From assembly GCA_028280325.1 (NCBI GenBank), contig JANQLZ010000019.1, forward strand, positions 1 through 40,125: a stretch of DNA of 40,125 bases, in the 5' to 3' direction. The stretch comes from Bacillota bacterium (lineage in GTDB: Bacteria; Bacillota; UBA994; PWPR01). The notes below the pieces were generated by a model. The model saw only the letters and a program-made list of their open reading frames with translations. It was not told the DNA's origin and made no database searches. Positions 8,468 through 17,620 of the stretch are shown here, piece after piece. The stretch's first letter is position 1. Each line of letters begins with the position of its first letter. Made by a program: the position numbers and the translations under genes.

Positions 8468-9358
8468 CTATTTACGCATCTGGGGATCGAAGGCATCCCG
8501 CAGACCATCACCGATCCAGTTCATCGAAAGAACTGTCAATGAGATTGCCAGACCGGGGTAGAAACTTAGATGCGGTGCCAGGCTCATATAGTCTTTCCCC
8601 TGGTTAAGCATAACCCCCCATTCCGGCAGGGATGCGTCGACACCCAGACCCAAAAAATTAAGACTGGCGGCTGAAAGGATAGTACTGCCGATCCGCATAG
8701 TGGCGGTGACAATAATGGGAGCCAGGGCATTGGGCAGGATATGATGAAAAATTATTCTACCATTTTTAAACCCAGAGGACCGGGCAGCCTCCACATATTC
8801 TTTTTCCTTGATAGAAAGGATTTGTCCGCGAGTGACACGGGCAAAAGAAGGCCAGCCCACCAGAGACAGGGTTATAATTATGTTGCGTTGGCTGGGCCCC
8901 AGCACAGCCATAATCGTAATAGCTAATACCAGGAAGGGAAATGCCAAAACAACATCGACAATCCTCATCAGGAGATTGTCAATCCACCCCCCAAAATAAC
9001 CACTGATGCACCCTATAAACACCCCGATTATCATGGTTATGCCTGCCACCATTAAACCCGTTATTAAGGAGGTTCGGCCTCCATACAGTAATCTGCTGAA
9101 GATATCGCGGCCATAGTCATCGGTACCTAAAAGGTGATTATTGCTGCCTGGTGTCAAAAGCTTATCCTTTAAATTCATGTCTAATACCGGATCATAAGCT
9201 GTAAAAAGTGGGGCGAAGATACACATTATTATAATGATTGTGATAATGACTAGACCCAGAACTGCCAGTTTATTTTGCTTATAGCGCCGTACGGTGTCCT
9301 TCCACATCGAGGTTACAGGCAGGCTTTCTTCTCCAATTAGCTGCTGCTTATTAATCAT
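8468..9358 (-). CDS. dppC: Oligopeptide/dipeptide ABC transporter permease (DppC/OppC)
   Basis: A 296-residue inner-membrane permease. The N-terminal cytoplasmic region leads to a first membrane span (about 33-55), then GTDDYGRDIFSRLLYGGR, the characteristic pre-transmembrane segment of DppC/OppC. About five further spans follow, in the usual binding-protein-dependent transport arrangement. EAARSSGFKNGRIIFHHILPN is the EAA loop that contacts the ATPases. It pairs with the DppB permease to form the channel. GAGGTG precedes the ATG with good spacing, and only 16 bp separate it from dppB, consistent with a single operon. Confidence 0.93.
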   Translation of the reverse strand: MINKQQLIGEESLPVTSMWKDTVRRYKQNKLAVLGLVIITIIIIMCIFAPLFTAYDPVLDMNLKDKLLTPGSNNHLLGTDDYGRDIFSRLLYGGRTSLITGLMVAGITMIIGVFIGCISGYFGGWIDNLLMRIVDVVLAFPFLVLAITIMAVLGPSQRNIIITLSLVGWPSFARVTRGQILSIKEKEYVEAARSSGFKNGRIIFHHILPNALAPIIVTATMRIGSTILSAASLNFLGLGVDASLPEWGVMLNQGKDYMSLAPHLSFYPGLAISLTVLSMNWIGDGLRDAFDPQMRK

Positions 9359-9374
9359 TGCCTAACACCTCATT

Positions 9375-10337
9375 CTATTTCTTTTTGTATGTGATGCGCG
9401 GGTCTAGTACCCCATAGAGGATATCTACTATTAAGTTGACTAGAATAAAACCGGTACAGATTATCAGGGTATTGCCTTGGATCATCGGGAAATCACGACG
9501 CGCAATGGAATTTACGGCTAGTCTGCCTACCCCTGGCCAGGCAAAAATTGTTTCCGTAACTACTGCTCCGCCTAACAGCGCCCCAAACTGGGTTCCTAAA
9601 ACCGTTACCACCGGTATCAGAGCATTTTTAAGGGCATGGATATAAACTACTATTCGCTCTTTCAAGCCTTTGGCCCGGGCCACCCTGACATAGTCCTGGT
9701 TTAGCACATCGATCATGCTGGAGCGGGTCATCCTGGTTAACATAGCTGCCAGGCTGGTCCCCAGAGCCAGAGCAGGGAGTAACAGATGTTTGAGAACAAC
9801 TACTATCCCTCGGCTTGGATCACCAATACCAAAACTGGGCAGCCATTTGAGTCGTAAAGAGAAAAAGATAATTAAAATAATACCAAACCAAAAACGAGGC
9901 AATGAGACCCCAATGGTGGCCATAAAGGTTGCGATATTGTCCCAAATACTGCCCTGCTTAAGAGCTGCTAACACCCCCAGAGGTATGGCGATCAATACTG
10001 CTACCAGCAGTGCCGTGAGGGTTAATTGCAGAGTTGCCGGCATGCGAGCCATAACAGTAGGAAATACCTCCTTGTTGGTAAGATAGGATCGTCCCAGATT
10101 GCCTCGAACAGCATTGCCAATATAGTCAACATATCTTACGAAAAAAGGTTTATCTAAACCCAGATCGCGCCGAACAGCTTCATAAACTGCCGGGTCGACT
10201 GAATCTGTTTCTGAAGACCCAATCATCAGTAAAACAGGATCACCCGGTGTTAGATATAGAATAGAGAAGATAAGAAAAGATATTACCAGTAATGTAGGAA
10301 CAGCCTGTAAAAGTCTTTTAACAATGTATATACGCAA
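9375..10337 (-). CDS. dppB: Oligopeptide/dipeptide ABC transporter permease (DppB/OppB)
   Basis: A 320-residue permease with the classic DppB opening RIYIVKRLLQAVPTLL, the TPGDPV motif of the first periplasmic-side loop, and about six membrane spans. The EAA loop is YVRVARAKGLKERIVVYIHALKNALIP. I set the start at TTG 10337: AGAGGTGG ends about 6 nt upstream, whereas the GTG at 10346 lies inside that ribosome binding site. A start at 10337 also gives the family's usual N-terminus. The gene follows the binding-protein gene after about 107 bp holding a stem-loop, so permease levels may be set below those of the binding protein. Confidence 0.92.
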   Translation of the reverse strand: MRIYIVKRLLQAVPTLLVISFLIFSILYLTPGDPVLLMIGSSETDSVDPAVYEAVRRDLGLDKPFFVRYVDYIGNAVRGNLGRSYLTNKEVFPTVMARMPATLQLTLTALLVAVLIAIPLGVLAALKQGSIWDNIATFMATIGVSLPRFWFGIILIIFFSLRLKWLPSFGIGDPSRGIVVVLKHLLLPALALGTSLAAMLTRMTRSSMIDVLNQDYVRVARAKGLKERIVVYIHALKNALIPVVTVLGTQFGALLGGAVVTETIFAWPGVGRLAVNSIARRDFPMIQGNTLIICTGFILVNLIVDILYGVLDPRITYKKK

Positions 10338-10370
10338 ATTCTCCACCTCTTCTGTAGCATATTCAAAATT

Positions 10371-10399
10371 GCGCCCGAAATTTGCTCAGTTTCGGGCGC
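10371..10399 (-). terminator. Intercistronic stem-loop between binding-protein and permease genes
   Basis: GCGCCCGAAA (10371-10380) and TTTCGGGCGC (10390-10399) form a perfect, GC-rich 10-bp stem with a 9-nt loop. On the minus strand it is followed by AATTTTG. It probably acts as a partial terminator or mRNA-stabilising hairpin, letting the binding protein be made in excess of the permeases. Confidence 0.65.
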
Positions 10400-10444
10400 T
10401 ATAGAATATTTGCCTCAATTAAATACCTTACTCAATTGAGTATA

Positions 10445-12043
10445 TTATTTGACATTAACGTTGCGAGTAGGGGAGGTCAGGGCCACCCAAACATTTGGTG
10501 GATTGTAATCTACCACCCGCTCATTAATTCCGATTTGAACATATTCATAGTAAGCTGAAATATGTACCTTTTCCTCTACTATAATTCTGGCAGCCTGTTC
10601 CCAGATTACTTCTCGAGCTTCAGAGTCTACTGTCCGAGTAGCTTGTTCGATTAAGTTATCCAGCTCGCTGTTTTTATAATGAGTATTATGGGCTCCGCCT
10701 TCGGCGTTTTTACTGTGGAACATGTAGTTTAAACCATCAATGGTACTGCCTCCGCCCATAATAAACATCTCTACATTCCCGGTACGAATGTCTTCTAAGT
10801 GGGTAGCCCATTCCTGGGTTTGCGGGGTGCAGTCGATGCCAATTGCTTTCAACTGGGTTGCCACAATTACACCCAGCTTAGAACGATTTGTATCATTAGG
10901 TGTTTTAAGAACAAAACTCATTTTAACTCCATCTTTTTCTAATATGCCATCACTGCCAGCTACCCAGCCAGCTTCTGATAATAGATTTTTGGCGGCTTCG
11001 ACATTGTATTCCCATAAATCAAACCAGGCATCGGTATACCCCGGCAAACCTTTGGGAACCGGACCGGGGGCTCGGACTGCCAAACCTTCAATATCAAAAA
11101 TAGAGTCAACTGCTTCATCCATATTCACTGCCAAAGAGAATGCTTCACGCACCCGTTTATCCTCAAATAAGGGGTTTGATACATTAAATGCCACGTATCG
11201 ATACCAGCCCGAGGTATTAGAGAGCGTAGTCAGGCCTTCTACAGCGCGAACTGCCTGGACATCTGTCGGCAGCAACTGCATGGCCACGTCGATTTCATTG
11301 GTTTGCAGTGCGATAGCCGCTACCGACTTGTCTGGAATAATGCTGAAGATTACCTTATCCAGATGGGGAGTAATTGGATAACTATCATTCTTTAATAAAA
11401 CTACTTTGTCATCGGGTTTGTACTCAGAGAACTTAAAAGCACCGGTTCCTATAGGGTAGAATGAGAAGTTGTCTTCGCCCAGCACCTCAAGGGCCTGCAA
11501 TGAGAAAATAGGCTGTCTGTTAATGTTTTGCAGGAAATAAGCATGAGGCTCCAAGGTTGTGAAGCGCACTGTGAAGTCATCAATAACCTCTACTTTTTCA
11601 ATAATATTGGCCAGCTCAGCCTGGCGTCGAGCCTTGTTGGCCGGGTCGAGGACAAAGTCAAAGCAATCCTTAACATCTTGGGCTTTGAGCTGAACGTTTG
11701 CTCCGATTTCATAGACTTCATTTCCTTCATGCCAAAAAGCGTCCTCCCTGATTTTGAAGTCCCAGGTTTTTTCATCTGGATTAGACCAGGAGGTAGCAAG
11801 TAATGGGAAGTATTTTCCACCATCAGCTTCCACTAAAGATTCCATGACCTGACTCAATACATACCTGTCTCCGTCAGATGAGTATTTATATGGATTGAGG
11901 GTATCGATAGTATATGGTGTTCCCAAAGTGAGCACCTTTTCTGATGGGGCCGGGTCATCTACCGGTTCTGTGTTTTGACAGGCAGTGAATATAACCAGCA
12001 GCATAATTAACAGCAGGGTTGTCAGCTTACCAAATTTTTTCAA
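10445..12043 (-). CDS. dppA: Peptide ABC transporter substrate-binding lipoprotein (SBP_bac_5)
   Basis: A 532-residue extracellular solute-binding protein. Residues 1-21 form a lipoprotein signal ending FTA before Cys22, so it should be tethered to the outer face of the membrane. LGTPYTIDTLNPYKYSSDG begins the family 5 fold, the domain running to the C-terminus. AFSLAVNMDEAVDSIF and LLSEAGW are further landmarks of the Opp/Dpp/nickel group. It captures peptides and delivers them to the DppBC channel; whether these are di-, oligo- or muropeptides cannot be read. The start is TTG 12043, with AAGGAGG upstream. It heads a five-gene minus-strand operon divergent from the amino-sugar operon, 610 bp away. 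Confidence 0.93.
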   Translation of the reverse strand: MKKFGKLTTLLLIMLLVIFTACQNTEPVDDPAPSEKVLTLGTPYTIDTLNPYKYSSDGDRYVLSQVMESLVEADGGKYFPLLATSWSNPDEKTWDFKIREDAFWHEGNEVYEIGANVQLKAQDVKDCFDFVLDPANKARRQAELANIIEKVEVIDDFTVRFTTLEPHAYFLQNINRQPIFSLQALEVLGEDNFSFYPIGTGAFKFSEYKPDDKVVLLKNDSYPITPHLDKVIFSIIPDKSVAAIALQTNEIDVAMQLLPTDVQAVRAVEGLTTLSNTSGWYRYVAFNVSNPLFEDKRVREAFSLAVNMDEAVDSIFDIEGLAVRAPGPVPKGLPGYTDAWFDLWEYNVEAAKNLLSEAGWVAGSDGILEKDGVKMSFVLKTPNDTNRSKLGVIVATQLKAIGIDCTPQTQEWATHLEDIRTGNVEMFIMGGGSTIDGLNYMFHSKNAEGGAHNTHYKNSELDNLIEQATRTVDSEAREVIWEQAARIIVEEKVHISAYYEYVQIGINERVVDYNPPNVWVALTSPTRNVNVK

Positions 12044-12653
12044 AGTTTTTCCTCCTTAAAATGTAACTGGGCGCTAAATTAAATTTCGTCTGAATCCAGG
12101 CCTCCTTCTTATGTTTTTTTGGCACTATTGTACTTTTTATTGCTGTCAGAATCAGACTGTTAATGTGATAAGTTTAAAACCTTGATACCAAATACAAAAA
12201 GACCTCTAATCTAGAAGTGCTGTTATAGTTAATAGTACTAAGCAAATAATTACAGTATTCGACGATAGATGTTTTAAATTGCTTTTGGGATTGTTATTAA
12301 TTCAGATATGATAAAAATCTGTAGAATATTTTTAAGTATGTCAATTTAAATAATGGTGGTTGGATAATTTAGTATGAAAAGTTAATTATAATAAAATATG
12401 TAGTTAATACATATTTGTAGCCTGAGGTAAGAGATATTTTTAATAAAACACTTCAAACAAGATCTGTCAGGTATGAAATAATACTATTCAGAATTTTCTT
12501 TCATTATAAGGCAATCAGAAAAGTAATGCCATACAGATTTTATTATTCCTGTCACATATTATTTAATTCCCTGTACCTGAAGACAAATAAACTTTCGCCA
12601 AATCTCACTTTGGCTTATAATTAAGACTATAAACTAGAGAGTGGGAGAACAGC
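12044..12653. other. 610-bp divergent intergenic region
   Basis: An AT-rich region between the peptide-importer operon (minus) and the amino-sugar operon (plus). I see no gene, no riboswitch that I recognise and no insertion sequence. It holds a weak inverted repeat, ATATGTA-5 nt-TACATAT at 12396-12414, and a plausible plus-strand promoter at 12593-12621. The length is generous for two promoters and may hide regulator sites. Confidence 0.5.
12593..12621 (+). promoter_or_regulatory. Candidate promoter of the amino-sugar operon
   Basis: A consensus TATAAT lies at 12616-12621. A weak -35 (TTTCGC at 12593-12598) sits 17 bp upstream. The predicted start would be about 26 bp before the GTG start codon of the ROK gene. 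Confidence 0.4.
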
Positions 12654-13583
12654 GTGATTCATGTTTTAGGAATTGACATCGGTGGCACTAAAATTAGTGC
12701 GGTGGTCACTGACCAGAATGGAACCAAAAAGTTGCACAGAATGGTAAGTACTAAAGGCTATTTAGGTAAAGATCATGTGCTGAAAACCCTAAAGGTTCTG
12801 ATTCAGGAGATTAAAAATGAGTTTTCAGCTGAGATAAAGGCTATCGGTGTCGGAACCCCGGGATACGTTGATGCCCGTCTGGGCAAGGTTATTTATTCCT
12901 GTGGAATTATTAAGGACTGGGTCGAGGTAGCTTTAGCCCAAGAACTGGGTCAGCTGTTTCAGCTACCAATAGCAGTTGAAAATGATGCTAATGCAGCTGC
13001 TATCGGAGAGGGTTGGCTGGGTGCTGCTCAAGATATGGATCAATATATGGTAATAACCCTGGGTACCAGCTTAGGCGGGGCTTACGTCAATGGTTCAGGC
13101 GGGGTCTTGCATGGCTACGGTTGGTGTGGAGGAGAGATCGGCCACAGTATTTTATATCCTAACGGCAAAGAGTGTCGGTGCGGTCAGCGGGGTTGTGCTG
13201 AATTATATTTGTCCGGCACAGCCATAGTCAACAGATTCCGAGAACTGGGAGGAATATCTGCCAACTGTGAAGATGTGTTTCGGGCGATGGAGCAGAAAGA
13301 CGCTAAAGCTCTAGTGGTCCGGGAGGAGTTTGTCGATGATCTGGCAGTCCTGCTGATCAGCCTGCAGAATATCCTTGATCCTCAGGCCTTTATTATCAGC
13401 GGCGGCTTAATTCACACCAAAAAGCATTGGTGGGATAATCTGCAGCAATTACTGAGTTCAAAGAGCAATAGTGGGGTCAATATCAATGTCCTGCCGGCCC
13501 AGCTTCTTAATCTGGCTGGTTCGCTGGGGGCTGCTCGAATAGCGCTAAATTTGGTGGAGCATAATCATGAAAGCCTTAGTTAA
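12654..13583 (+). CDS. ROK-family sugar kinase
   Basis: A 309-residue ROK kinase, likely phosphorylating a hexose or N-acetylhexosamine with ATP in the cytoplasm. GIDIGGTKISAV at the N-terminus is the phosphate-binding loop. VENDANAAAIGE carries the catalytic-base Asp. TLGTSLGGAYVNG is the second ATP loop, and GHSILYP followed by CRCGQRGCAE supplies the His and three Cys of the ROK zinc site. There is no N-terminal HTH, so it is an enzyme rather than a repressor. The directly overlapping nagA gene favours N-acetylglucosamine or N-acetylmannosamine over glucose as substrate. It starts at GTG, with GGGAG upstream, and overlaps nagA by 17 nt. Confidence 0.92.
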   Translation: MIHVLGIDIGGTKISAVVTDQNGTKKLHRMVSTKGYLGKDHVLKTLKVLIQEIKNEFSAEIKAIGVGTPGYVDARLGKVIYSCGIIKDWVEVALAQELGQLFQLPIAVENDANAAAIGEGWLGAAQDMDQYMVITLGTSLGGAYVNGSGGVLHGYGWCGGEIGHSILYPNGKECRCGQRGCAELYLSGTAIVNRFRELGGISANCEDVFRAMEQKDAKALVVREEFVDDLAVLLISLQNILDPQAFIISGGLIHTKKHWWDNLQQLLSSKSNSGVNINVLPAQLLNLAGSLGAARIALNLVEHNHESLS

Positions 13584-14709
13584 CGGCCGGATTGTTTTGA
13601 GAAATAAAATAATTGATAAGGGCTGTATCTTATATCAGGATACAATTACAGCAATTATCCCGGGCGATTTACCTGCCGGCTGCTACTCCAAAGTAATCGA
13701 TGCCCAGGGTCAATATATTATACCGGGAATGATTGATATTCATGTCCACGGCAATTCTGGTGCAGATGTGATGGATCTGACCCCGGATTTGGCTGCTATT
13801 GCCAGTTATTTGGCCCAACATGGGGTGACCTCCTTTTTGCCGACAACCATGACCCGGCCCTGGCCCGAGATCGAGAGAGCTCTGAATACAATTAGGAAAA
13901 TGAGCGGTGGCCAGCCCCAACTTCAGAGCAGAGTATTAGGGGCTCACTTAGAAGGCCCGTTTATCTGCTCAGAAAAAAGAGGGGCTCAGCTGGCTGACAG
14001 TATTATTCAGCCTGATTTTAATTTAATAGAAAAATATCTCGACATTATAAAAATTATCAGTTATGCTCCGGAAACCGATGCTGGACTGAACTTTACCCGA
14101 GCTGTTGTTCAGCAATATCCGAGGGTTGTCCTGTCAGCGGCCCATACCAATGCCAGCTATGAGCAGGCCAAGGCAGCATATCAGGCCGGCCTGAAATCTG
14201 CTACTCATATCTTTAATGGAATGGCAGCCCTCCATCATCGTCAGCCGGGGATAGTAGCAGCAATTCTGGAGAATGACAGTTACTGTGAACTGATCGCAGA
14301 TGATGTGCACGTTCACCCGGTGTGGTACCGTATCCTGCTGCAGATTAAAGGCCCTGATCGGATAATTCTAATATCTGATGCCATAAAAGCCACTGGCTGT
14401 AGTGATGGTTTATACTATTTTGGCGGACAGGCAGTTGAAGTTAAAAACAGTACAGCTTATCTGGTGGAAAACGGTTCACTGGCTGGCAGTACGCTGACGC
14501 TTAACCGAGCTGCCGCCAATTTTCAAAAGCAGACCCGCTGTTCTATAATGGATATAGTAAAAATGGTATCAGAAAATCCGGCCAATTTATTGGGTGTTGG
14601 TCAAAAGTACGGTTCATTAGAAGTGGGAAAGATTGCTGACATAGTTGTCTGTGATTCAGATTTTAAGGTGTCAGTTACTATTTTAGGCGGCAAAGAGGTA
14701 GCCGGGTAA
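13567..14709 (+). CDS. nagA: N-acetylglucosamine-6-phosphate deacetylase
   Basis: A 380-residue amidohydrolase that removes the acetyl group from GlcNAc-6-phosphate to give glucosamine-6-phosphate and acetate. PGMIDIHVHGNSGADVMD contains the HxH metal motif. GAHLEGPF carries the metal-binding Glu. The histidines of AAHTNAS and THIFNGM complete the site, and LISDAIKATG holds the catalytic Asp. The length is normal for NagA. It overlaps the kinase gene by 17 nt, so the pair would turn GlcNAc into GlcN-6-P in two steps. A deaminase (NagB) is not seen in this window. Confidence 0.95.
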   Translation: MKALVNGRIVLRNKIIDKGCILYQDTITAIIPGDLPAGCYSKVIDAQGQYIIPGMIDIHVHGNSGADVMDLTPDLAAIASYLAQHGVTSFLPTTMTRPWPEIERALNTIRKMSGGQPQLQSRVLGAHLEGPFICSEKRGAQLADSIIQPDFNLIEKYLDIIKIISYAPETDAGLNFTRAVVQQYPRVVLSAAHTNASYEQAKAAYQAGLKSATHIFNGMAALHHRQPGIVAAILENDSYCELIADDVHVHPVWYRILLQIKGPDRIILISDAIKATGCSDGLYYFGGQAVEVKNSTAYLVENGSLAGSTLTLNRAAANFQKQTRCSIMDIVKMVSENPANLLGVGQKYGSLEVGKIADIVVCDSDFKVSVTILGGKEVAG

Positions 14710-14732
14710 AAACAATGAAAAGGTGATAAGGG

Positions 14733-16169
14733 ATGTGTTTTGCGATAATTGCAGGGCGGTTGGCTACTACCGACGGATCAGTGCTGTTCGGACATAATGA
14801 GCAAAATTTTGGCAGGAATTTGATCAACTATAAAAAAGTCCCCCGCCAATCTTTTGCCGGTACAGCTGGCCTTAAGATCTCGTCTGGTGGATATTTTTCT
14901 TTTTCCGGAGAAACCTACTCCTATTTATGGGCGGAGAGCCCCGGGCTGGAATTCAGTGATAACTGCTTTAATGAATTTGGCGTGGCCGTAGCTGGCAATG
15001 GCTGTCCTTCAAAGGAAGACGATTTGGCAGTGGTCACCAAGCGGGGCGATATTATCGAGGGGGGTATTGGTTATCTACTGCCCCAGATGATTGCCAGGCT
15101 GTCTCGTACAGCCCGGGAAGGGGTAGAGGTGGCCGCCAGACTGATTGAGCGCTTTGGGTATACCGGGTCCGGCCGAACCCTGATCATAGCTGATGCTGAG
15201 GAAGCCTGGGTGCTGACCATTGTCAGAGGAAAGCACTATTTAGCCTGTAGAGTTCCAGACGACAAAGTGGTGGTTGTCCCCAATACCTATATTACTAACC
15301 AGGAGATTGCCTGGCATGATCCGCATCAAACCAAAAGCTCCGCGGGATTAATCGAGTATGCAATCAGGCGGGGCTGGTATGACCCGGGCTGCGGCCGGCC
15401 GTTTAGCTTTAGTAGGGCTTTTAGTGCTCCAGCTAAGCCAAATACCTTACGCTTCGCCCACGGCATTGATTCGCGCCAGTGGTATGTTCAGTCCCTGCTG
15501 ACCGGTCAGGAGGTTGCTTTCCCACCGCCTGATAACTTGCCTTTTGGGGTAGTACCTCAACATAAACTCGATGTCAATGCGGTCATGTCTTTGTTGAGAA
15601 GCCATCTGGAACAGGTCCAGGATGAGCAGCAGCAGGACCAATATCAGGGACTGCCTCATCGTGGCGAATCCAAGATTGACGACAGCTATTGGCGAATGGC
15701 CTGTAACATTGCAACCCAGGAAAGCTCTGTTTTTCAGCTGCGCAACACCATGCCGGCGGCAATTGGCTGTTTGGCATGGCGGGCTCTGGCTGTACCCTGC
15801 CTGAGCGTTTACACCCCCTGGTACTGCGGGATAAAGGATACCCCTTACCGGCATCGGGTAGAGATAGCAGACCATTACTGTCCTTCTCCGGAGATATATC
15901 AGGACAGTAAAATGGCATTCTGGAGTTTCTACAACCTGGCCCAGTTCTGTGACAGAAAAGGAGCAGCGGCGGCCAGGCTAGTAAAAAGGCTTTATGCAGA
16001 TATTGAGCAAAAACAATTTATATGGCAACAGCCCCAGGAAGAGCTGTTTTTGAGGATATGGCCGGATAACAAAGAGCTGTGTCTGAGCCTGTTAACAGAA
16101 TACTGTGCTGAAAGGGCAGCAGCAGCTGAGTTAAAAGCTCTGCAGTTGCTGGGCAGCTGGCAACAATGA
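14733..16169 (+). CDS. C69-family dipeptidase
   Basis: A 478-residue Ntn-hydrolase of peptidase family C69 (PepD-like), which cleaves dipeptides with broad specificity. The start reads MCFAIIAGRLATTDGSVLFG: Cys2 becomes the N-terminal nucleophile, and TDGSVLFGHNEQN corresponds to the DGS and Arg/Asn-containing motif of the family. FNEFGVAVAGNG and the DAEEAWVLTIVRGKHY region are typical. There is no signal peptide, so it should act in the cytoplasm on imported peptides, matching the importer next door. AAGGTGATAAGGG precedes the ATG. It overlaps cutC by 4 nt (ATGA). Confidence 0.88.
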   Translation: MCFAIIAGRLATTDGSVLFGHNEQNFGRNLINYKKVPRQSFAGTAGLKISSGGYFSFSGETYSYLWAESPGLEFSDNCFNEFGVAVAGNGCPSKEDDLAVVTKRGDIIEGGIGYLLPQMIARLSRTAREGVEVAARLIERFGYTGSGRTLIIADAEEAWVLTIVRGKHYLACRVPDDKVVVVPNTYITNQEIAWHDPHQTKSSAGLIEYAIRRGWYDPGCGRPFSFSRAFSAPAKPNTLRFAHGIDSRQWYVQSLLTGQEVAFPPPDNLPFGVVPQHKLDVNAVMSLLRSHLEQVQDEQQQDQYQGLPHRGESKIDDSYWRMACNIATQESSVFQLRNTMPAAIGCLAWRALAVPCLSVYTPWYCGIKDTPYRHRVEIADHYCPSPEIYQDSKMAFWSFYNLAQFCDRKGAAAARLVKRLYADIEQKQFIWQQPQEELFLRIWPDNKELCLSLLTEYCAERAAAAELKALQLLGSWQQ

Positions 16170-16918
16170 AAAAGATATTGCTCGAGGTTTGTGTCGATTC
16201 TACAATATCTGTTGATAATGCCCTCGCTGCTGGAGCAGACCGGCTGGAGCTCTGCAGCGAGTTGTCAGTTGGCGGCCTGACCCCTTCAGCTGGCTTTATC
16301 AGCCAAATCAGGGCTATCACTGATCTGCCGCTTCATGTGCTGATCAGACCCCGCTCGGGCGGCTTTAATTATAGTCAGGGTGAGTTGGAGATAATGCTGT
16401 ACGATATTAAACTTGCTGAACAGTTGGGTGCAGATGGGGTAGTCATCGGAGCGCTGACCTCGGCTGGTACCTTAGACCTGCCGGCAACCCAAAAACTGAT
16501 TGAGGCAGCCGGGCCCTTAAGTATTACTTTTCATCGGGCCTTTGACCTGACCCCTGACCCGTTGGCGGCCTTTAATCAGCTGAGGCACCTGGGGATAGAT
16601 AGATTATTAACCTCTGGCCAGGCGGCAACTGCCGCACAAGGAGCTGGCCTAATCAGGAGGCTGCAGGATGAATCCCAAGGCCAAATAATTGTAATGCCTG
16701 GAGCTGGGGTATCAGCAGACAATGTCGGGCAAATAATATTAGAAACCGGTGTAACAGAGATTCATGCCTCCGGCAAGGTTGAAGTTGAGAGCTGCGGCGT
16801 AAAAACCGGGCCGGTTAAAATGGGGGTAGACCCGGTGAGTGAGGCCAAAAGGTTTATTGCCAGTACAGAGCGTTTAAAGGATATTATGGCGCAGGCCCGG
16901 CTGGCTTTAAATACGTAG
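16166..16918 (+). CDS. cutC: CutC-family TIM-barrel protein
   Basis: A 250-residue protein of the CutC family, named for copper homeostasis in E. coli although a direct copper role is disputed. Family landmarks are LEVCVDS at the N-terminus, GADRLELCSELSVGGLTPS, LIRPRSGGFNYS, GVVIGALT and TFHRAFD, which together line the top of the barrel. Translation is coupled to the dipeptidase by an ATGA overlap, and 15 bp separate it from the response regulator. No metal gene is nearby; the amino-sugar and peptide context is what this window shows, so a role in carbohydrate or cell-wall metabolism deserves thought. Confidence 0.9.
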   Translation: MKKILLEVCVDSTISVDNALAAGADRLELCSELSVGGLTPSAGFISQIRAITDLPLHVLIRPRSGGFNYSQGELEIMLYDIKLAEQLGADGVVIGALTSAGTLDLPATQKLIEAAGPLSITFHRAFDLTPDPLAAFNQLRHLGIDRLLTSGQAATAAQGAGLIRRLQDESQGQIIVMPGAGVSADNVGQIILETGVTEIHASGKVEVESCGVKTGPVKMGVDPVSEAKRFIASTERLKDIMAQARLALNT

Positions 16919-16933
16919 GATAGAGGTGGCGAA

Positions 16934-17620
16934 ATGAAGAGAAAAGTTTTTATTGTCGATGATGATAATAATATTAGAGAGTTGATAAAAAAGTTTTTGG
17001 AAAACGAGGACTATGAGGTGATTACCTTTCCCAACAGTAATGGGGTTTTGGAAAGCCTGCGCTCTATCAAACCCGATTGTGTTGTGCTCGACGTCATGAT
17101 GCCCGGGGGCAGCGGTTTAGATTTATGCCGGGAGATACGGAAAGAATTTACGACCCCAATAATTTTTTTATCTGCTAAAGGTGAAGAGATAGACCGCATC
17201 CTGGGTATTGAGCTGGGTGGAGACGATTATTTAGTAAAGCCTTTTAGCCCTCGAGAGCTAATGGTCAGAATCAAGGCGCTCCTGCGGCGCAGTAATTTAC
17301 AGTTTAGCAGGAACAGATCCAGAAAAATTGAATTTGGAAATATTACCATAGATAAAGATGCTCGGCTGCTGTTGATCAATCAGCAGGCGATCACGCTGAC
17401 CAACAAAGAATTTGAGTTAATCACTTATTTAGTGGAGAATGCTAATAAAGCCATGTCCCGGGAGCAAATAATCGATACGATCTGGGGCTATGACTACATT
17501 GGGGAGATGAGATCAGTGGATGATCTGGTTAGGCGTTTGAGGAAGAAGTTGAGAAACGGTCATGCCAATGTCAGCATAGAAACCGTTTGGGGATATGGGT
17601 ACAAACTTGGTAAAGAATAG
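16934..17620 (+). CDS. OmpR/PhoB-family response regulator
   Basis: A 228-residue DNA-binding response regulator. The receiver domain (about 1-120) has the acidic DDD at 9-11, the phosphoacceptor Asp53 in VVLDVMMPG, the conserved Ser in LSAKGEEID and the Lys in LVKPFS. The C-terminal winged helix (about 130-228) has TLTNKEFELITYLVEN and RSVDDLVRRLRKKL. AGAGGTGG is upstream of the ATG. It overlaps the histidine kinase gene by 26 nt, making a cognate pair. It lies in the same operon as the amino-sugar genes, so it may regulate them or the divergent importer. Confidence 0.95.
   Translation: MKRKVFIVDDDNNIRELIKKFLENEDYEVITFPNSNGVLESLRSIKPDCVVLDVMMPGGSGLDLCREIRKEFTTPIIFLSAKGEEIDRILGIELGGDDYLVKPFSPRELMVRIKALLRRSNLQFSRNRSRKIEFGNITIDKDARLLLINQQAITLTNKEFELITYLVENANKAMSREQIIDTIWGYDYIGEMRSVDDLVRRLRKKLRNGHANVSIETVWGYGYKLGKE

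Noticed and set aside
10740-11381. 213-residue plus-strand frame
   Set aside because: It lies wholly inside the peptide-binding protein gene on the other strand, which is securely identified; it is a shadow frame.
12044-12653. Possible riboswitch or T-box in the 610-bp divergent region
   Set aside because: No terminator/antiterminator pair and no recognisable aptamer core on either strand; only a short weak inverted repeat.
15447-15918. Two minus-strand frames of 111 and 142 residues
   Set aside because: Shadows of the C69 dipeptidase gene, with no start signals.
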